Source: JBEKIK01 sp050013075 | GTDB lineage: Bacteria > Planctomycetota > Planctomycetia > Pirellulales > Thermoguttaceae | DNA length: 64,000 nucleotides | Assembly (NCBI GenBank): GCA_050013075.1 | Contig: JBEKFZ010000001.1 | Span: forward strand, 62,001 to 126,000 | Reading direction: 5' to 3' | Shown here: piece by piece, positions 43,409 to 52,118 of the stretch | Position numbering within the stretch: the stretch's first letter is position 1 | Layout: each line of letters begins with the position of its first letter | Notes under the pieces: model-generated | The model's input: only the letters and a program-made list of their open reading frames with translations | What the model was told of the DNA's origin: nothing | The model's database searches: none | Position numbers and translations under genes: made by a program

Positions 43409-43436
43409 TTGATATACAACAATAAGGTTGTATAAT
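43409..43436 (+). promoter_or_regulatory. Promoter with embedded operator of the tandem ATPase operon
   Basis: TTGATA (43409-43414), a 16-bp spacer and a perfect TATAAT (43431-43436). The palindrome tacaac-aataag-gttgta (43415-43432) fills the spacer and enters the -10 box, an ideal repressor position. The leader to the ATG at 43505 is about 65 nt. Confidence 0.6.
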
Positions 43437-43504
43437 TATTTAAAGAGACTAGATTTCAATAGATAACAGATATGTTGTAAAACAATTTAGTTATGGAGTC
43501 TGTT

Positions 43505-44731
43505 ATGAATGAAGTTAATAAAGACTTTATTACTGGCGGGGTAGCCCACGATGATGACTTCTTTTTTCGTGAAGCGTTCATCGAGGATCTTTGGGAATCC
43601 TTGCGAAAAGAGCATGTTTTAATACTTGCCCCTCGCCGAATGGGAAAAACAAGTGTGATGCTGCGGCTTCAAGAAAAACCCAGGGACGATCGGCTTATTG
43701 TTTACCTGAATGTGGAAGAGATCAATACACCTGGGGAATTTTGTCAATGTCTTATCGCCGCCATCCATGAACAGCATCCTGAATATCTTCGGCAGACGCT
43801 CGCGGGGGCATGGAACTTCCTGGCCGGAATTATTGGAAAAATAGAAAAAGTGGAGGTGTATAAATTCAAGATTGCACTGAGGGAATCGGAAGCCGATTGG
43901 GAAAATAATTGGAAAACAAAAGCTGAAGTACTCATCGACGGCATTCATCGATCGAAACGGCCGCTTCTGATCATTCTCGATGAATTACCGGACATGATTC
44001 TGAACATTCAAAAGAAATCGCCGGAAAGACTAGATGATTTTCTGCACTGGTTTCGTGGAGTTCGGCAAAATCCCCATCAGGATAACATCCGCTGGCTTAT
44101 TGGCGGCTCAGTCAACCTGAGGAGCACACTCGATCATCAAGGCAAAATTAATTTGATTAATGATCTTCGGGTCGAGCCTCTGCCGCCGTTTAGCGATGAG
44201 GAAGTCGAGATATTTGTGGAGACCATGTTACAGATGCGAGCTGTTTCTTTCCAGCCGGGAATTATTGACTGCATGAAAAAGCTCCTAGGAAAACCGATTC
44301 CATTCTTTTTGCAATTATTAACCCAAGAGCTATATCGCGAATGGCGTACACATCGTCAAAAAATAGACACAAAGCGCGTGGAATCCGTTTTCAATAGAGC
44401 GCTTCTGGGCGAAATCGCCCGCGATAAAATGCAGCATTATCATTCCCGCATAAAACTCTACTACCTTGAAGACGAGAAGAAAGCCGCGTTCCATTTACTA
44501 AATCTGTTGTGTCATGGCGATGAACCTCTGACTAGGAGTGCGTTATTTACAGCATACTCCGAAATCGAAGCAACAAAGGCGCAACACCGCACCGGCCAAG
44601 ATCTAAAACAGGCCTTTGATGATCTTATGCTGCTTCTGCAGAATGATTTTTATGTTGAAGATAACGGCAACCAGCAATATGACTTTGCAAGCCGGACGTT
44701 GAAACTCTGGTGGAGGAAGTATTATGGCTGA
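43505..44731 (+). CDS. P-loop ATPase, first gene of tandem ATPase operon
   Basis: This 408-residue protein starts at 43505; the in-frame ATG at 43493 lies inside the GGAG ribosome-binding site. It is an AAA_16/STAND-like ATPase with Walker A APRRMGKTS (42-50), Walker B LLIILDE (154-160), a sensor-like GGSVNL around residue 200, and a helical lid and C-terminal winged-helix-like part (FYVEDNGNQQYDFASRTLKLWWRKYYG). Archaeal-type ATPases of this layout (a loop RRMGKT, then Walker B DE) occur in defence and mobile loci. It overlaps the second ATPase by 8 bp. No nuclease or other effector domain is visible, so it may be a switch or assembly subunit. Confidence 0.78.
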   Translation: MNEVNKDFITGGVAHDDDFFFREAFIEDLWESLRKEHVLILAPRRMGKTSVMLRLQEKPRDDRLIVYLNVEEINTPGEFCQCLIAAIHEQHPEYLRQTLAGAWNFLAGIIGKIEKVEVYKFKIALRESEADWENNWKTKAEVLIDGIHRSKRPLLIILDELPDMILNIQKKSPERLDDFLHWFRGVRQNPHQDNIRWLIGGSVNLRSTLDHQGKINLINDLRVEPLPPFSDEEVEIFVETMLQMRAVSFQPGIIDCMKKLLGKPIPFFLQLLTQELYREWRTHRQKIDTKRVESVFNRALLGEIARDKMQHYHSRIKLYYLEDEKKAAFHLLNLLCHGDEPLTRSALFTAYSEIEATKAQHRTGQDLKQAFDDLMLLLQNDFYVEDNGNQQYDFASRTLKLWWRKYYG

Positions 44732-47471
44732 AACACCCTCCCATAAACGCGGTCAAATAGGTTTTTACAGGCCCGGTTTAATATCGCCGGACCGGCTGGA
44801 ACATACCACCATCGGGCGCGAGTATATGCTTCGCGATCTAATGGATAAAATAGAAAATTCTTATGAAAAAAAGACCCATCAGCATTATTTGTTTGTCGGG
44901 CCAAGGGGCGTGGGCAAGACCCACTTTCTCAATCTGTTGGAACACCGAATTGCATGCTCTCCGGAGATGCACAAGAAATTCAGCATTGTCCGGTTTGCCG
45001 AAGAAACGCATCGTCTACTGTCGTTTGCGGATTTTCTCTTGAGGATATGCGAGATCCTAGGCAAGTCGAAAGGCAACGAAAGTTGGCAAAAAAAATACAC
45101 GGAAATCGCCGAGCAGGAAGATGACCAACGTATTATTGATACACTTGAACCCATGCTGAACCAATACCGGCAAGATACCGGCCGAATTTTGGTTCTGCTT
45201 CTTGAGAACCTAGATGAAATCCTAACTCGCCAGATTAAAAACAGCGAAGACATCCATCGCTTGAGAAAATTCCTCATGATGTCGCCGTCGTGCATCCTGG
45301 TGGGAACCTCGCCTATTACATTTCCCGGCCTGACCGACGTAAGAGAACCGTTTTACGACTTCTTTGACATTCAAGTTTTGGATAATCTGACCGAACAGCA
45401 GACCGTCGACGCGATTCGCGCAAATCTGCAATACGACAAGCGCAACGATTTGATCGAGCGATTCGAGGAATTGTCGCCCAAGATCAAGGCCTTGCACGCA
45501 ATGACCGGCGGCAATCCACGGCTGGTGATGATGCACTATGCATTAATCGCCGACGAAGAAGTATCCGAGGTAAAGCAGCAGTTCGAGGAATTGCTCGACC
45601 AGATTTCGCCCTTTTATCAGAATCGTATTAAGGATTTGCCCCCGCAGGAACGGGCGGTACTCGAAACCATGGCCCTTATTCGCACTGAGCCGAAAACGCC
45701 GGCGCTCATCGCAAGAAAACTCCGCAAGTCCCAGCAACAAACCTCCATGCTCCTGCAACGTCTCACAAAATCAGGTTATGTGGTGGTCATGGACCATCCG
45801 GACGATAAGCGGTCGAAGATATACAGGATTAAAGAGGGTTTTTTCGACCTTTGGCTGAGCATGAACGAATCCCGCAAGCAGCGAAAACGCCTGCTGGCCC
45901 TGACGCAATTTTTCGAGATGTGGTATGAGCGAGACGAACTGGAGCAAAAGCGCCGCACGCTGGTCGATCAATTGCTAGCCGACAAAGCAAGCTCGACAGA
46001 CATTGATCGCCGCGTTACAACCCTGGATTATCTTTCCGATACCGGGACCGATGGCGAGAAGATCGCCGCGAAGGGCAAACTTGCCGCGGTTTTAAGCGAA
46101 GTCGGCCGGGAACGAGAAGTCGCCGCCTATCTGGATGAAATCAAGACGTTCAAGCCCGGCGGAGTAATGCAATGGCTCACGCGCCATGGCGAACTATGGG
46201 CGGACAAATCGCGCTGGCCGGATCCGATACGGCAGGTGGGGGATATGATTGAATGTTGGCAATTGCAACGGACTGGAAATTTAGAGGAATTTGCCACTCG
46301 GCTTTTTGCGATTGGGAAGTCGCTTAAAGGTCGGGGATTCCACGAAGCTTTGGTGGATCTTTTTCTGTCATCCGCACGAGAATTAGATGATTCAGAAGCT
46401 AAGATCAATCTCTTTATTCATGCGGCAAGAAGTCAAAAAATAATGGGGGATCTGCAAAATGCCCTAAACACATTAAATGACGCCCTTCAACTCACTATAA
46501 ATATTCACAATCGTGAACTAGAAAGTGATACGCTTAACAACATCTCAGTGATATATCATGCGCGCGGGGACTACAGCCGCGCATTGGAGCAGTTGGAGAA
46601 ATCGCTGGCGATCAGTCGCGAAATCGGCGACCGAGAGGGTGAAGGGACCACGCTCAACAACATCTCTCAGGTCTATGATGCACGCGGGGACTACGGCCAC
46701 GCATTGGATTATCTGGAGCAATCGTTGGCGATCAGTCGCGAAATCGGCGACCGGTCGGGTGAAGGGACTACGCTCAACAACATCTCCGGGGTCTACTATG
46801 CGCGCGGGGACTACGACCGCGCATTGGAGCATCTGGAGCAATCGCTGGCGATCAGTCGCGAAATCGGCGACCGGTCGGGTGAAGGTACCACGCTCAATAA
46901 CATCTCTCAGATCTATGAAGTACGCGGTGACTATGGCAGCGCATTGGAGTATCTGGAGCAATCGCTGGCGATCCGTCGCGAAATCGGCGACCGAGAGGGT
47001 GAAGGGACCACGCTCAACAACGTCTCCAATATCTACTATGCGCGCGGTGACTACGGCTGTGCATTGGAGTATCTGGAGCAATCGCTGGCGATCCGTCGCG
47101 AAATCGGCGACCGGTCGGGTGAAGGGACCACGCTCAATAACATCTCTCAGATCTATGAAGTGCGCGGTGACTATGGCAGCGCATTGGAGTATCTGGAGCA
47201 ATCGCTGGCGATCCGTCGCGAAATCGGCGACCGGTCGGGCTTGTGTTCAACACTTTTCAATATCGGATATGTCCATTGGACGAAGAAGGAACCCGAAGCG
47301 GCCATGAACACTTGGCTCGAGGTTTATAAAATTGCCAAGGAAATCGGACTTAAGCAAGCGATCGATGCCTTGGATAATCTGGCAAAAAAGATGGGACATG
47401 ATGACGGCTTGGGATTTTGGCAATCGCTTTTAGAAAAAGTGGAAGGCAGCGAGGCGCATGAACGAAAATAA
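44724..47471 (+). CDS. STAND-type ATPase with winged helix and C-terminal TPR repeats
   Basis: This is a 915-residue protein. Residues about 25-290 form an AAA_16-type ATPase with Walker A GPRGVGKT (59-66) and Walker B LLLENLDE (158-165). Residues about 305-385 form a MarR-like winged helix (LETMALIRTEPKTPALIARKLRKSQQQTSMLLQRLTKSGYVVVMDHPDDKRSKIYRIKEGFFDLW). Residues about 590-840 hold six nearly identical 40-residue TPR units (TLNNISQxYxxRGDYGxALEYLEQSLAIxREIGDRxGEG) plus diverged flanks. This nucleotide-switch plus sensor-repeat layout is that of STAND proteins, several of which act as phage sensors. It is coupled to the upstream ATPase (8-bp overlap) and overlaps mqnD downstream by 14 bp. 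Confidence 0.82.
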   Translation: MAETPSHKRGQIGFYRPGLISPDRLEHTTIGREYMLRDLMDKIENSYEKKTHQHYLFVGPRGVGKTHFLNLLEHRIACSPEMHKKFSIVRFAEETHRLLSFADFLLRICEILGKSKGNESWQKKYTEIAEQEDDQRIIDTLEPMLNQYRQDTGRILVLLLENLDEILTRQIKNSEDIHRLRKFLMMSPSCILVGTSPITFPGLTDVREPFYDFFDIQVLDNLTEQQTVDAIRANLQYDKRNDLIERFEELSPKIKALHAMTGGNPRLVMMHYALIADEEVSEVKQQFEELLDQISPFYQNRIKDLPPQERAVLETMALIRTEPKTPALIARKLRKSQQQTSMLLQRLTKSGYVVVMDHPDDKRSKIYRIKEGFFDLWLSMNESRKQRKRLLALTQFFEMWYERDELEQKRRTLVDQLLADKASSTDIDRRVTTLDYLSDTGTDGEKIAAKGKLAAVLSEVGREREVAAYLDEIKTFKPGGVMQWLTRHGELWADKSRWPDPIRQVGDMIECWQLQRTGNLEEFATRLFAIGKSLKGRGFHEALVDLFLSSARELDDSEAKINLFIHAARSQKIMGDLQNALNTLNDALQLTINIHNRELESDTLNNISVIYHARGDYSRALEQLEKSLAISREIGDREGEGTTLNNISQVYDARGDYGHALDYLEQSLAISREIGDRSGEGTTLNNISGVYYARGDYDRALEHLEQSLAISREIGDRSGEGTTLNNISQIYEVRGDYGSALEYLEQSLAIRREIGDREGEGTTLNNVSNIYYARGDYGCALEYLEQSLAIRREIGDRSGEGTTLNNISQIYEVRGDYGSALEYLEQSLAIRREIGDRSGLCSTLFNIGYVHWTKKEPEAAMNTWLEVYKIAKEIGLKQAIDALDNLAKKMGHDDGLGFWQSLLEKVEGSEAHERK
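46531..47240 (+). repeat. Six tandem 120-bp units encoding TPRs
   Basis: Exact 120-bp periodicity starts at 46531, 46651, 46771, 46891, 47011 and 47131 (the last is cut short). Units 4 and 6 differ at only a few bases. This indicates very recent duplication or gene conversion in the sensor region of the ATPase. Confidence 0.93.
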
Positions 47472-48354
47472 ACACGAGAATAAGCATGAACCCTTACAGC
47501 GGATTCGCGTGGGGCATAGCCCGGACGCCGACGACGCTTTTATGTTCTACGCCCTGGCGAAAAACCGCATCAATACGGGCGGATATCGCTTTGAGCACGA
47601 ACTGGTCGATATCGAAACGCTCAATCGCCGTGCTTTTGCGGCCGAGTTGGAACTGACGGCCGTCAGCGTCCATGCATACGCGTATCTGACCGACCGCTAT
47701 GTGCTCTGTTCGTGCGGGGCGAGCATGGGCGAGGGCTACGGGCCGATTGTCGTTGCCCGAAAAAAGCAATCGGTGGAAAGTCTTAAACGGGCCGTGATCG
47801 CCGTGCCTGGGGAACTAACCACGGCTTATCTTGCGCTGCGGCTGTGCCTTAACGCCGATTTTTCCCACGTGGTGGTTCCGTTCGATCAAATTCCGGATGC
47901 GGTTCGGGCCGGAAAGTACGAGGGACGGCCGATTGACGCCGGGCTGGTGATTCACGAAGGCCAACTCACATACGGCGAAGAAGGATTGGAGTTGATTTTG
48001 GACACCGGCCGATGGTGGTTCGACAAGACCGGTCTTCCCTTGCCTTTGGGGGCAAACGCCATTCGCAAGGACTTGGGAAAAGAAGCGATTCGCGACGTCC
48101 ACCGGCTGCTCAGGCGGAGCATCGAGTACGGCTTGGAACACCGCGAAGAGGCGTTGGATTACGCCCTGGGATTCGGGCGCGGATTGGAGCGTGACAAGGC
48201 CGATCGTTTCGTGGAAATGTACGTCAACCGATGGACGCTTGATTTTGGGCCTTCGGGCCGGCGGGCCGTTGCCCGGCTTTTGGCCATGGGTTATGAAGCC
48301 GGCGTGCTGCCGAAGCTAATCACGCCGGAATTCGTGGAGCAAATAGTCGAATGA
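47458..48354 (+). CDS. mqnD: 1,4-dihydroxy-6-naphthoate synthase (menaquinone, futalosine pathway)
   Basis: This 298-residue MqnD converts cyclic dehypoxanthinylfutalosine to 1,4-dihydroxy-6-naphthoate. Signature IRVGHSPDADDAFMFYALAKNRI at the start, then TAVSVHAYAYL, SCGASMGEGYGPIVVA, and AGLVIHEGQLTYGEEGLELILDTGRWW with the catalytic His. An N-terminal extension (NENKHENKHEPLQR) may be spurious; a downstream start is possible, since the annotated ATG lies inside the preceding ATPase gene (14-bp overlap). It works with menG, mqnP and mqnE encoded 2-6 kb downstream. Confidence 0.94.
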   Translation: MNENKHENKHEPLQRIRVGHSPDADDAFMFYALAKNRINTGGYRFEHELVDIETLNRRAFAAELELTAVSVHAYAYLTDRYVLCSCGASMGEGYGPIVVARKKQSVESLKRAVIAVPGELTTAYLALRLCLNADFSHVVVPFDQIPDAVRAGKYEGRPIDAGLVIHEGQLTYGEEGLELILDTGRWWFDKTGLPLPLGANAIRKDLGKEAIRDVHRLLRRSIEYGLEHREEALDYALGFGRGLERDKADRFVEMYVNRWTLDFGPSGRRAVARLLAMGYEAGVLPKLITPEFVEQIVE

Positions 48355-48357
48355 ATG

Positions 48358-48387
48358 TTGGGGTGACAGTTAAACTGTCATCCCAAC
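48358..48387. repeat. Small palindrome gacagttaaactgtc
   Basis: ttggggtgacagttaaactgtcatcccaac is a near-perfect 30-bp palindrome just after the mqnD stop. It shares its core with 22566-22594 and 55868-55895 and may also serve as a terminator stem. Confidence 0.6.
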
Positions 48388-48497
48388 GAATAAGAATTCG
48401 TGGAAACGTAGAGATTGCAAATTGAAGATAGCAAAATGCAAATTTCAAAATGCGGCACGTCCTTGTGCCCTCTGCCTGCCCCATTCCGCCTTCAGAT

Positions 48498-50147
48498 TTA
48501 CCAGAACCATTCCAGGTCCAAAGTCAGGCCGTGGGAATATATCGTACCGCCGGTGTTGATAGTGTCATTAGTGCCGGGATCTAAACTCCAGGAGAGTTGT
48601 TCGGATCCCAAAGCCAGACCCGTGATCCACCTGAAATCGTAGGCGGCCCGGCCCATCAAGTTGGGTTTGAATTTATAGGTGGCCTCAAAACCAACCTCTC
48701 CAATCAAGGCGGCAACTTGCCTTCGCTCGGAAAAACGATTGTTAAATGCCGCAAGAGAAGGAACATCTTGGGGATCATTATATAAGTCCTTCACATTACG
48801 GGCGAAATTAACATAAGGCCCGGCTTTTGCCCGAACACCCCAGGCCCACTTGCATCTACGGAACATCAAATCGGCGCCAATTTGCAGTCCTAAAAGATCA
48901 TTTTCAGTTAAGACATCATATGCACCTGAAACATCTCTTATATAACCAATATCTTCGGGTTGTTGTTGATAAGTTTTTGCACCCGTAGTAGGATCATATG
49001 TTGCTAATGTTGTTCTTGTAATGGAGCCTCTACTTTGAAAATGAAAACCTTCGCCAACAGTCATATATCGCAAACCAACTAAATATGATAAGTAAGTGCC
49101 AGGTTGACATTCCCTCTGCCATCTCCCATCAGGGTTCAATACAAGTTGATCAGGTCGGCCGCGAGGTCGTAATCGCAAATTCAACTCAAAGTTATGCATT
49201 TCGCTATCCATCGTGAAATGATGTATTTCAGTACTATCAAAGCCAACTACGCCAAGTTGGAAATATGTCGGAACCCTAGTAGGCGAGCCACTGTAACGAG
49301 AATAAGAATCAGCGAGAAAAGGTGTATTTAGCGCCCCTGTATTATATAGCTTTTGACCGACGACAGAAACACTATTACCATCTATTAATCCAGTACCAGG
49401 ATCAAAAGTTAATGCAGCAGTCCAAGTATTCATGCCCCAATAAGTGAATTCTAAAAAATCATCGCGATCCATGGCATCTCGCCCCAGATAACGGCCGATG
49501 GTGGCATTATACCCTGGTGCGATGTTATAATTTGCATCATGTGTGCTCGCAAATGGAGAAAGTATATATTGACTGGCAATTATGTCACCACTTGAGTTAT
49601 ATGTATAACTATATGCCCCTTGATAAGTAATACCGGCATCTCGCGGACGGCTGTGCGTCATTATTTCCACGCCTTGCTCGACATACCAACATGGCGGAGT
49701 GCAATAACCGCCGCCGCAGATGGCACAACAATTTCCAGGCTCAGCGCCGTCCCACAGTCCGTTTTCCACGCCGGCCATGTTGTCGGGCATGGCTACTGGA
49801 TTCTGGTCGGATGGTACTAATCCGGGATATAGTGTGCCCGGCGCCGAATTGCTTTGCTGTGTTTGCGATGCGGCCGCGGGCGTGGGGGTCGGATTCTGGG
49901 ACGGCTGAATAGTGGTTGTAGTGGGCGTCGAATTCTGAGGGGTTGAATTCTGAGACGGCTGGGAAGTGGTTGAATCAGTACCGGACTGGTCCGTGGTCTC
50001 TTGCTGTTGCGCCACATATACTGTTTTGGATAGAGTACTATGTGAAGAGCTTTTATCGCGAATGGTTTGCTGTGCCAAGAGTTGGGTGCCGGCCAGCATC
50101 CCGATCCAGATTGAAAACGTCAAGATTCGCCAAGTTGCCGTTTTCAC
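48498..50147 (-). CDS. BBP7 family outer-membrane beta-barrel protein
   Basis: This 549-residue protein has a signal peptide (ILTFSIWIGMLAGTQLLAQ). A low-complexity Thr/Ser/Pro/Gln linker lies at 45-110. A Cys-rich patch CCAICGGGYCTPPCWYVEQGVE, typical of planctomycete BBP7 proteins, is followed by amphipathic beta-strands ending in aromatic GLTLDLEWFW, a standard outer-membrane barrel terminus. It is probably a porin-like envelope protein. It lies on the opposite strand, splitting mqnD from menG. AGGAGG sits just upstream of the start. Confidence 0.85.
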   Translation of the reverse strand: MKTATWRILTFSIWIGMLAGTQLLAQQTIRDKSSSHSTLSKTVYVAQQQETTDQSGTDSTTSQPSQNSTPQNSTPTTTTIQPSQNPTPTPAAASQTQQSNSAPGTLYPGLVPSDQNPVAMPDNMAGVENGLWDGAEPGNCCAICGGGYCTPPCWYVEQGVEIMTHSRPRDAGITYQGAYSYTYNSSGDIIASQYILSPFASTHDANYNIAPGYNATIGRYLGRDAMDRDDFLEFTYWGMNTWTAALTFDPGTGLIDGNSVSVVGQKLYNTGALNTPFLADSYSRYSGSPTRVPTYFQLGVVGFDSTEIHHFTMDSEMHNFELNLRLRPRGRPDQLVLNPDGRWQRECQPGTYLSYLVGLRYMTVGEGFHFQSRGSITRTTLATYDPTTGAKTYQQQPEDIGYIRDVSGAYDVLTENDLLGLQIGADLMFRRCKWAWGVRAKAGPYVNFARNVKDLYNDPQDVPSLAAFNNRFSERRQVAALIGEVGFEATYKFKPNLMGRAAYDFRWITGLALGSEQLSWSLDPGTNDTINTGGTIYSHGLTLDLEWFW

Positions 50148-50393
50148 TATTTTATCCTCCTTGTATGTTCTGCCGAAGTTATCAAAAGTAGCTGATGGAT
50201 CAGTAGGTTATAGAATCTAACCACAGCCTAATCGGCCAAGATTGGCCCGTAGAACAGGAATAACCGTTAAAATCCAAAAATTTCATGCAGACGGGATAAT
50301 CGGCAAGGTTATTGATATTTACCTATCTTACTTAGTTGGCATCAGTTGCCTAATTTGGCTACAGGTTGGAGGCCCGAGTGACCAGTGGAACCT

Positions 50394-50442
50394 TTGTTTG
50401 AGGTTTGTGCATGTTTTGCGAGCATGTTTTTATTGCAAATTG
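50394..50442. repeat. About 47-bp dispersed repeat, copy 2
   Basis: tgtttgaggtttgtgc, gttttgcgagcatgtttt and attgcaaatt match copy 1 at 19029-19077 with a handful of mismatches. Confidence 0.6.
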
Positions 50443-50524
50443 GGCAATTGTAAATTGTAAATTGCAAGATGAACAATCATAACCAATTGCGCGTTTTGTC
50501 ACTTTTATTCCGTACTTCGTAGTC

Positions 50525-50570
50525 TTTACTGAAAACTGATTACTGAAAACTGATAACTGAAAACCACCTT
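50525..50570. repeat. actgaaaactgattactg tandem words
   Basis: Three to four tandem copies of ctgaaaactgat-type units sit immediately before menG. Similar units precede the starts at 53148 and 54344, replacing an ordinary ribosome-binding region. Confidence 0.6.
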
Positions 50571-50572
50571 CC

Positions 50573-51289
50573 ATGAACCATCTACCACCTACACAAATAA
50601 GGCGGATGTTTGGCGAGATTGCCGGGTGGTATGATTTTTTGAATCATTTACTTTCGCTGGGCATTGATCGATCGTGGCGGCGGAAAACGATTCGGCTGGT
50701 AGCGCCGCAGGACGGTGGAGGGCCGATTCTTGACGTCTGCACCGGCACGGCCGATCTGGCCTTGGGGTATTGGAAAGCCGGCCGGCGGATGTCGGGGGTC
50801 CACGTGGTGGGGACCGATTTTTGTCGGCCGATGCTCGATATCGGCGATAAAAAGCGTAGCCGTGCCGGCGCGGCAGACGGCCTGGAATTAATCGAGGCGG
50901 ATACTGTTAGTTTGCCCTTTGCGGACGGGATATTCCAAATTGTTTCCGCGGCCTTTGGGCTGCGGAACGTCAGCGATTTGGACAAAGGATTGCGAGAGAT
51001 GGTTCGCGTGTGCCGGCCGGGCGGGCGCGTGGCGGTATTGGAATTTTCCATGCCGCGAATTTGGCCCTTAAAAAAACTGTATAATTGGTATTTTCATCGC
51101 GTTTTGCCCCGGATCGGCCAGACTCTGGCACGCAACACCCAAGAGGCGTACAATTATCTTCCCGAGAGCGTGGGCCGATTTCCTCAAGGCGATGAATTTA
51201 CCCGGCAAATGCGTGCCGCCGGATTGGAGGAAGTGACAATTTACCCGTTTACTTTCGGCATAGCCGCATTATACGTCGGCAAGAAGTAA
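50573..51289 (+). CDS. menG: Demethylmenaquinone methyltransferase
   Basis: This 238-residue SAM-dependent UbiE/MenG family protein performs the last methylation of menaquinone. Motifs: FGEIAGWYDFLNHLLSLGIDRSWRRKTIR (family start), LDVCTGTADLAL (SAM glycine motif), LPFADGIFQIVSAAFGLRNVSD and GRVAVLEFSMP, and the end AYNYLPESVGRFPQGDEF. All UbiE signatures are present. Its place with ubiX, mqnP and mqnE supports a role in menaquinone, not ubiquinone. No good Shine-Dalgarno is visible because a dispersed repeat abuts the start. Confidence 0.93.
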   Translation: MNHLPPTQIRRMFGEIAGWYDFLNHLLSLGIDRSWRRKTIRLVAPQDGGGPILDVCTGTADLALGYWKAGRRMSGVHVVGTDFCRPMLDIGDKKRSRAGAADGLELIEADTVSLPFADGIFQIVSAAFGLRNVSDLDKGLREMVRVCRPGGRVAVLEFSMPRIWPLKKLYNWYFHRVLPRIGQTLARNTQEAYNYLPESVGRFPQGDEFTRQMRAAGLEEVTIYPFTFGIAALYVGKK

Positions 51290-51297
51290 GAAAGGTA

Positions 51298-51322
51298 GGA
51301 AAAGGGGACAGGCCCCTTTTCC
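51298..51322 (+). terminator. Hairpin between menG and ubiX
   Basis: ggaaaaggggacaggccccttttcc is a strong hairpin 9 bp after the menG stop, without a proper T-run. It may be a weak terminator or an mRNA-stability element within the cluster. Confidence 0.5.
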
Positions 51323-51341
51323 CAAGAAAGGATAAGCGCGA

Positions 51342-52031
51342 ATGACGAAGCAGAATGTTGTTGTAGCAATAACCGGGGCAAGCGGAGTAACATACGCCAT
51401 TCGATTGATGGAGGTGCTTTCGGCGGCCGGATGCGACGTGCACCTGACCTTAAGCGCGGCCGCGCAGGCGGTGCTGCAACAGGAGCTGGACCTTTCTGTC
51501 GATCTGGAGAATTTCAATCCAGCGATGCTCATGCTCGACACCGGGGCCACGCCGAAGGACCGCAAGCTGCAAACTATTCGCTCGGAGGCCGGCATATCAA
51601 GCGATTCGAGCAACGTGCTGGCGGTGGGGTCGGGTGAGCCTGGGAAATTCCATTACCATCACTACCGCGAGTATCTTGCCCCCATTGCCAGCGGCTCGTT
51701 TCTGACCGACGGAATGGTGATTTGCCCCTGTTCCAGCGGCACCTTAAGCGCGATAGTCCACGGCACGAGCACGAATTTGATCCACCGCGCAGCCGAAGTT
51801 CATTTGAAGGAGCGTCGCAAACTGATATTGGTGCCGCGGGAGACGCCGCTTTCGCTGGTGATGCTCGACAACCTCCGCCGCGCGGCCGAGGTCGGCGCGA
51901 TCATACTTCCCGCCATGCCCGGTTTCTATCACGGCGTGAAATCCATCGGCGATCTGGTCGATTTCATCGTCGGGAGGATTTGCGATCAGTTGGGCGTTGG
52001 AAACGCTTTGATCCAGCGATGGGGAAGTTAG
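51342..52031 (+). CDS. ubiX: Flavin prenyltransferase, UbiX family
   Basis: This 229-residue protein makes prenylated FMN, the cofactor for UbiD-type decarboxylases such as the late futalosine-pathway enzyme. Motifs: AITGASGVTYAIRLMEVL at the start, SGSFLTDGMVICPCSSGTLSAIVHGTSTNLIHRAA in the flavin site, and RKLILVPRETPLSLVMLDNLRRAAEVGAIILPAMPGFYH. It is about 40 residues longer than E. coli UbiX, with an insert around residues 75-110 (KDRKLQTIRSEAGISSDSSN). AAGGAT lies upstream. It sits between menG and mqnP. Confidence 0.92.
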   Translation: MTKQNVVVAITGASGVTYAIRLMEVLSAAGCDVHLTLSAAAQAVLQQELDLSVDLENFNPAMLMLDTGATPKDRKLQTIRSEAGISSDSSNVLAVGSGEPGKFHYHHYREYLAPIASGSFLTDGMVICPCSSGTLSAIVHGTSTNLIHRAAEVHLKERRKLILVPRETPLSLVMLDNLRRAAEVGAIILPAMPGFYHGVKSIGDLVDFIVGRICDQLGVGNALIQRWGS

Positions 52032-52039
52032 CAAAGCAA

Positions 52040-52083
52040 ATAGTGGACAGTGGGCAGTTGACAGTGGGCAGTGGGCGATGGAA
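52040..52083. repeat. gtggacagtgggcagttgac tandem words
   Basis: Four gtgggcagt-like units fill the gap between ubiX and mqnP and run into a possible upstream in-frame start (52071). Confidence 0.6.
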
Positions 52084-52118
52084 AGTTTAAACAATTTCCA
52101 TATATCATTATTGCGGCG

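Larger units (their letters stand above)
50148..50572. other. Spacer between the BBP7 gene and menG
   Basis: About 425 bp with no gene. It holds the second copy of the 47-bp repeat (50394-50442) and actgaaaactgattactgaaaactg words (50525-50570) ending 3 bp before menG. Promoters for both divergent genes should lie here, but no clean -35/-10 pair stands out. Confidence 0.45.

Noticed and set aside
46545..47201. Antisense 218-residue frame and the plus-strand frame 46558-47307 across the TPR tract
   Set aside because: They arise because 120-bp repeats keep other frames open; their translations are just repeated nonsense of the TPR units.
46531..47240. CRISPR array or satellite DNA
   Set aside because: Repeats are contiguous, in frame and encode TPRs; there are no spacers.
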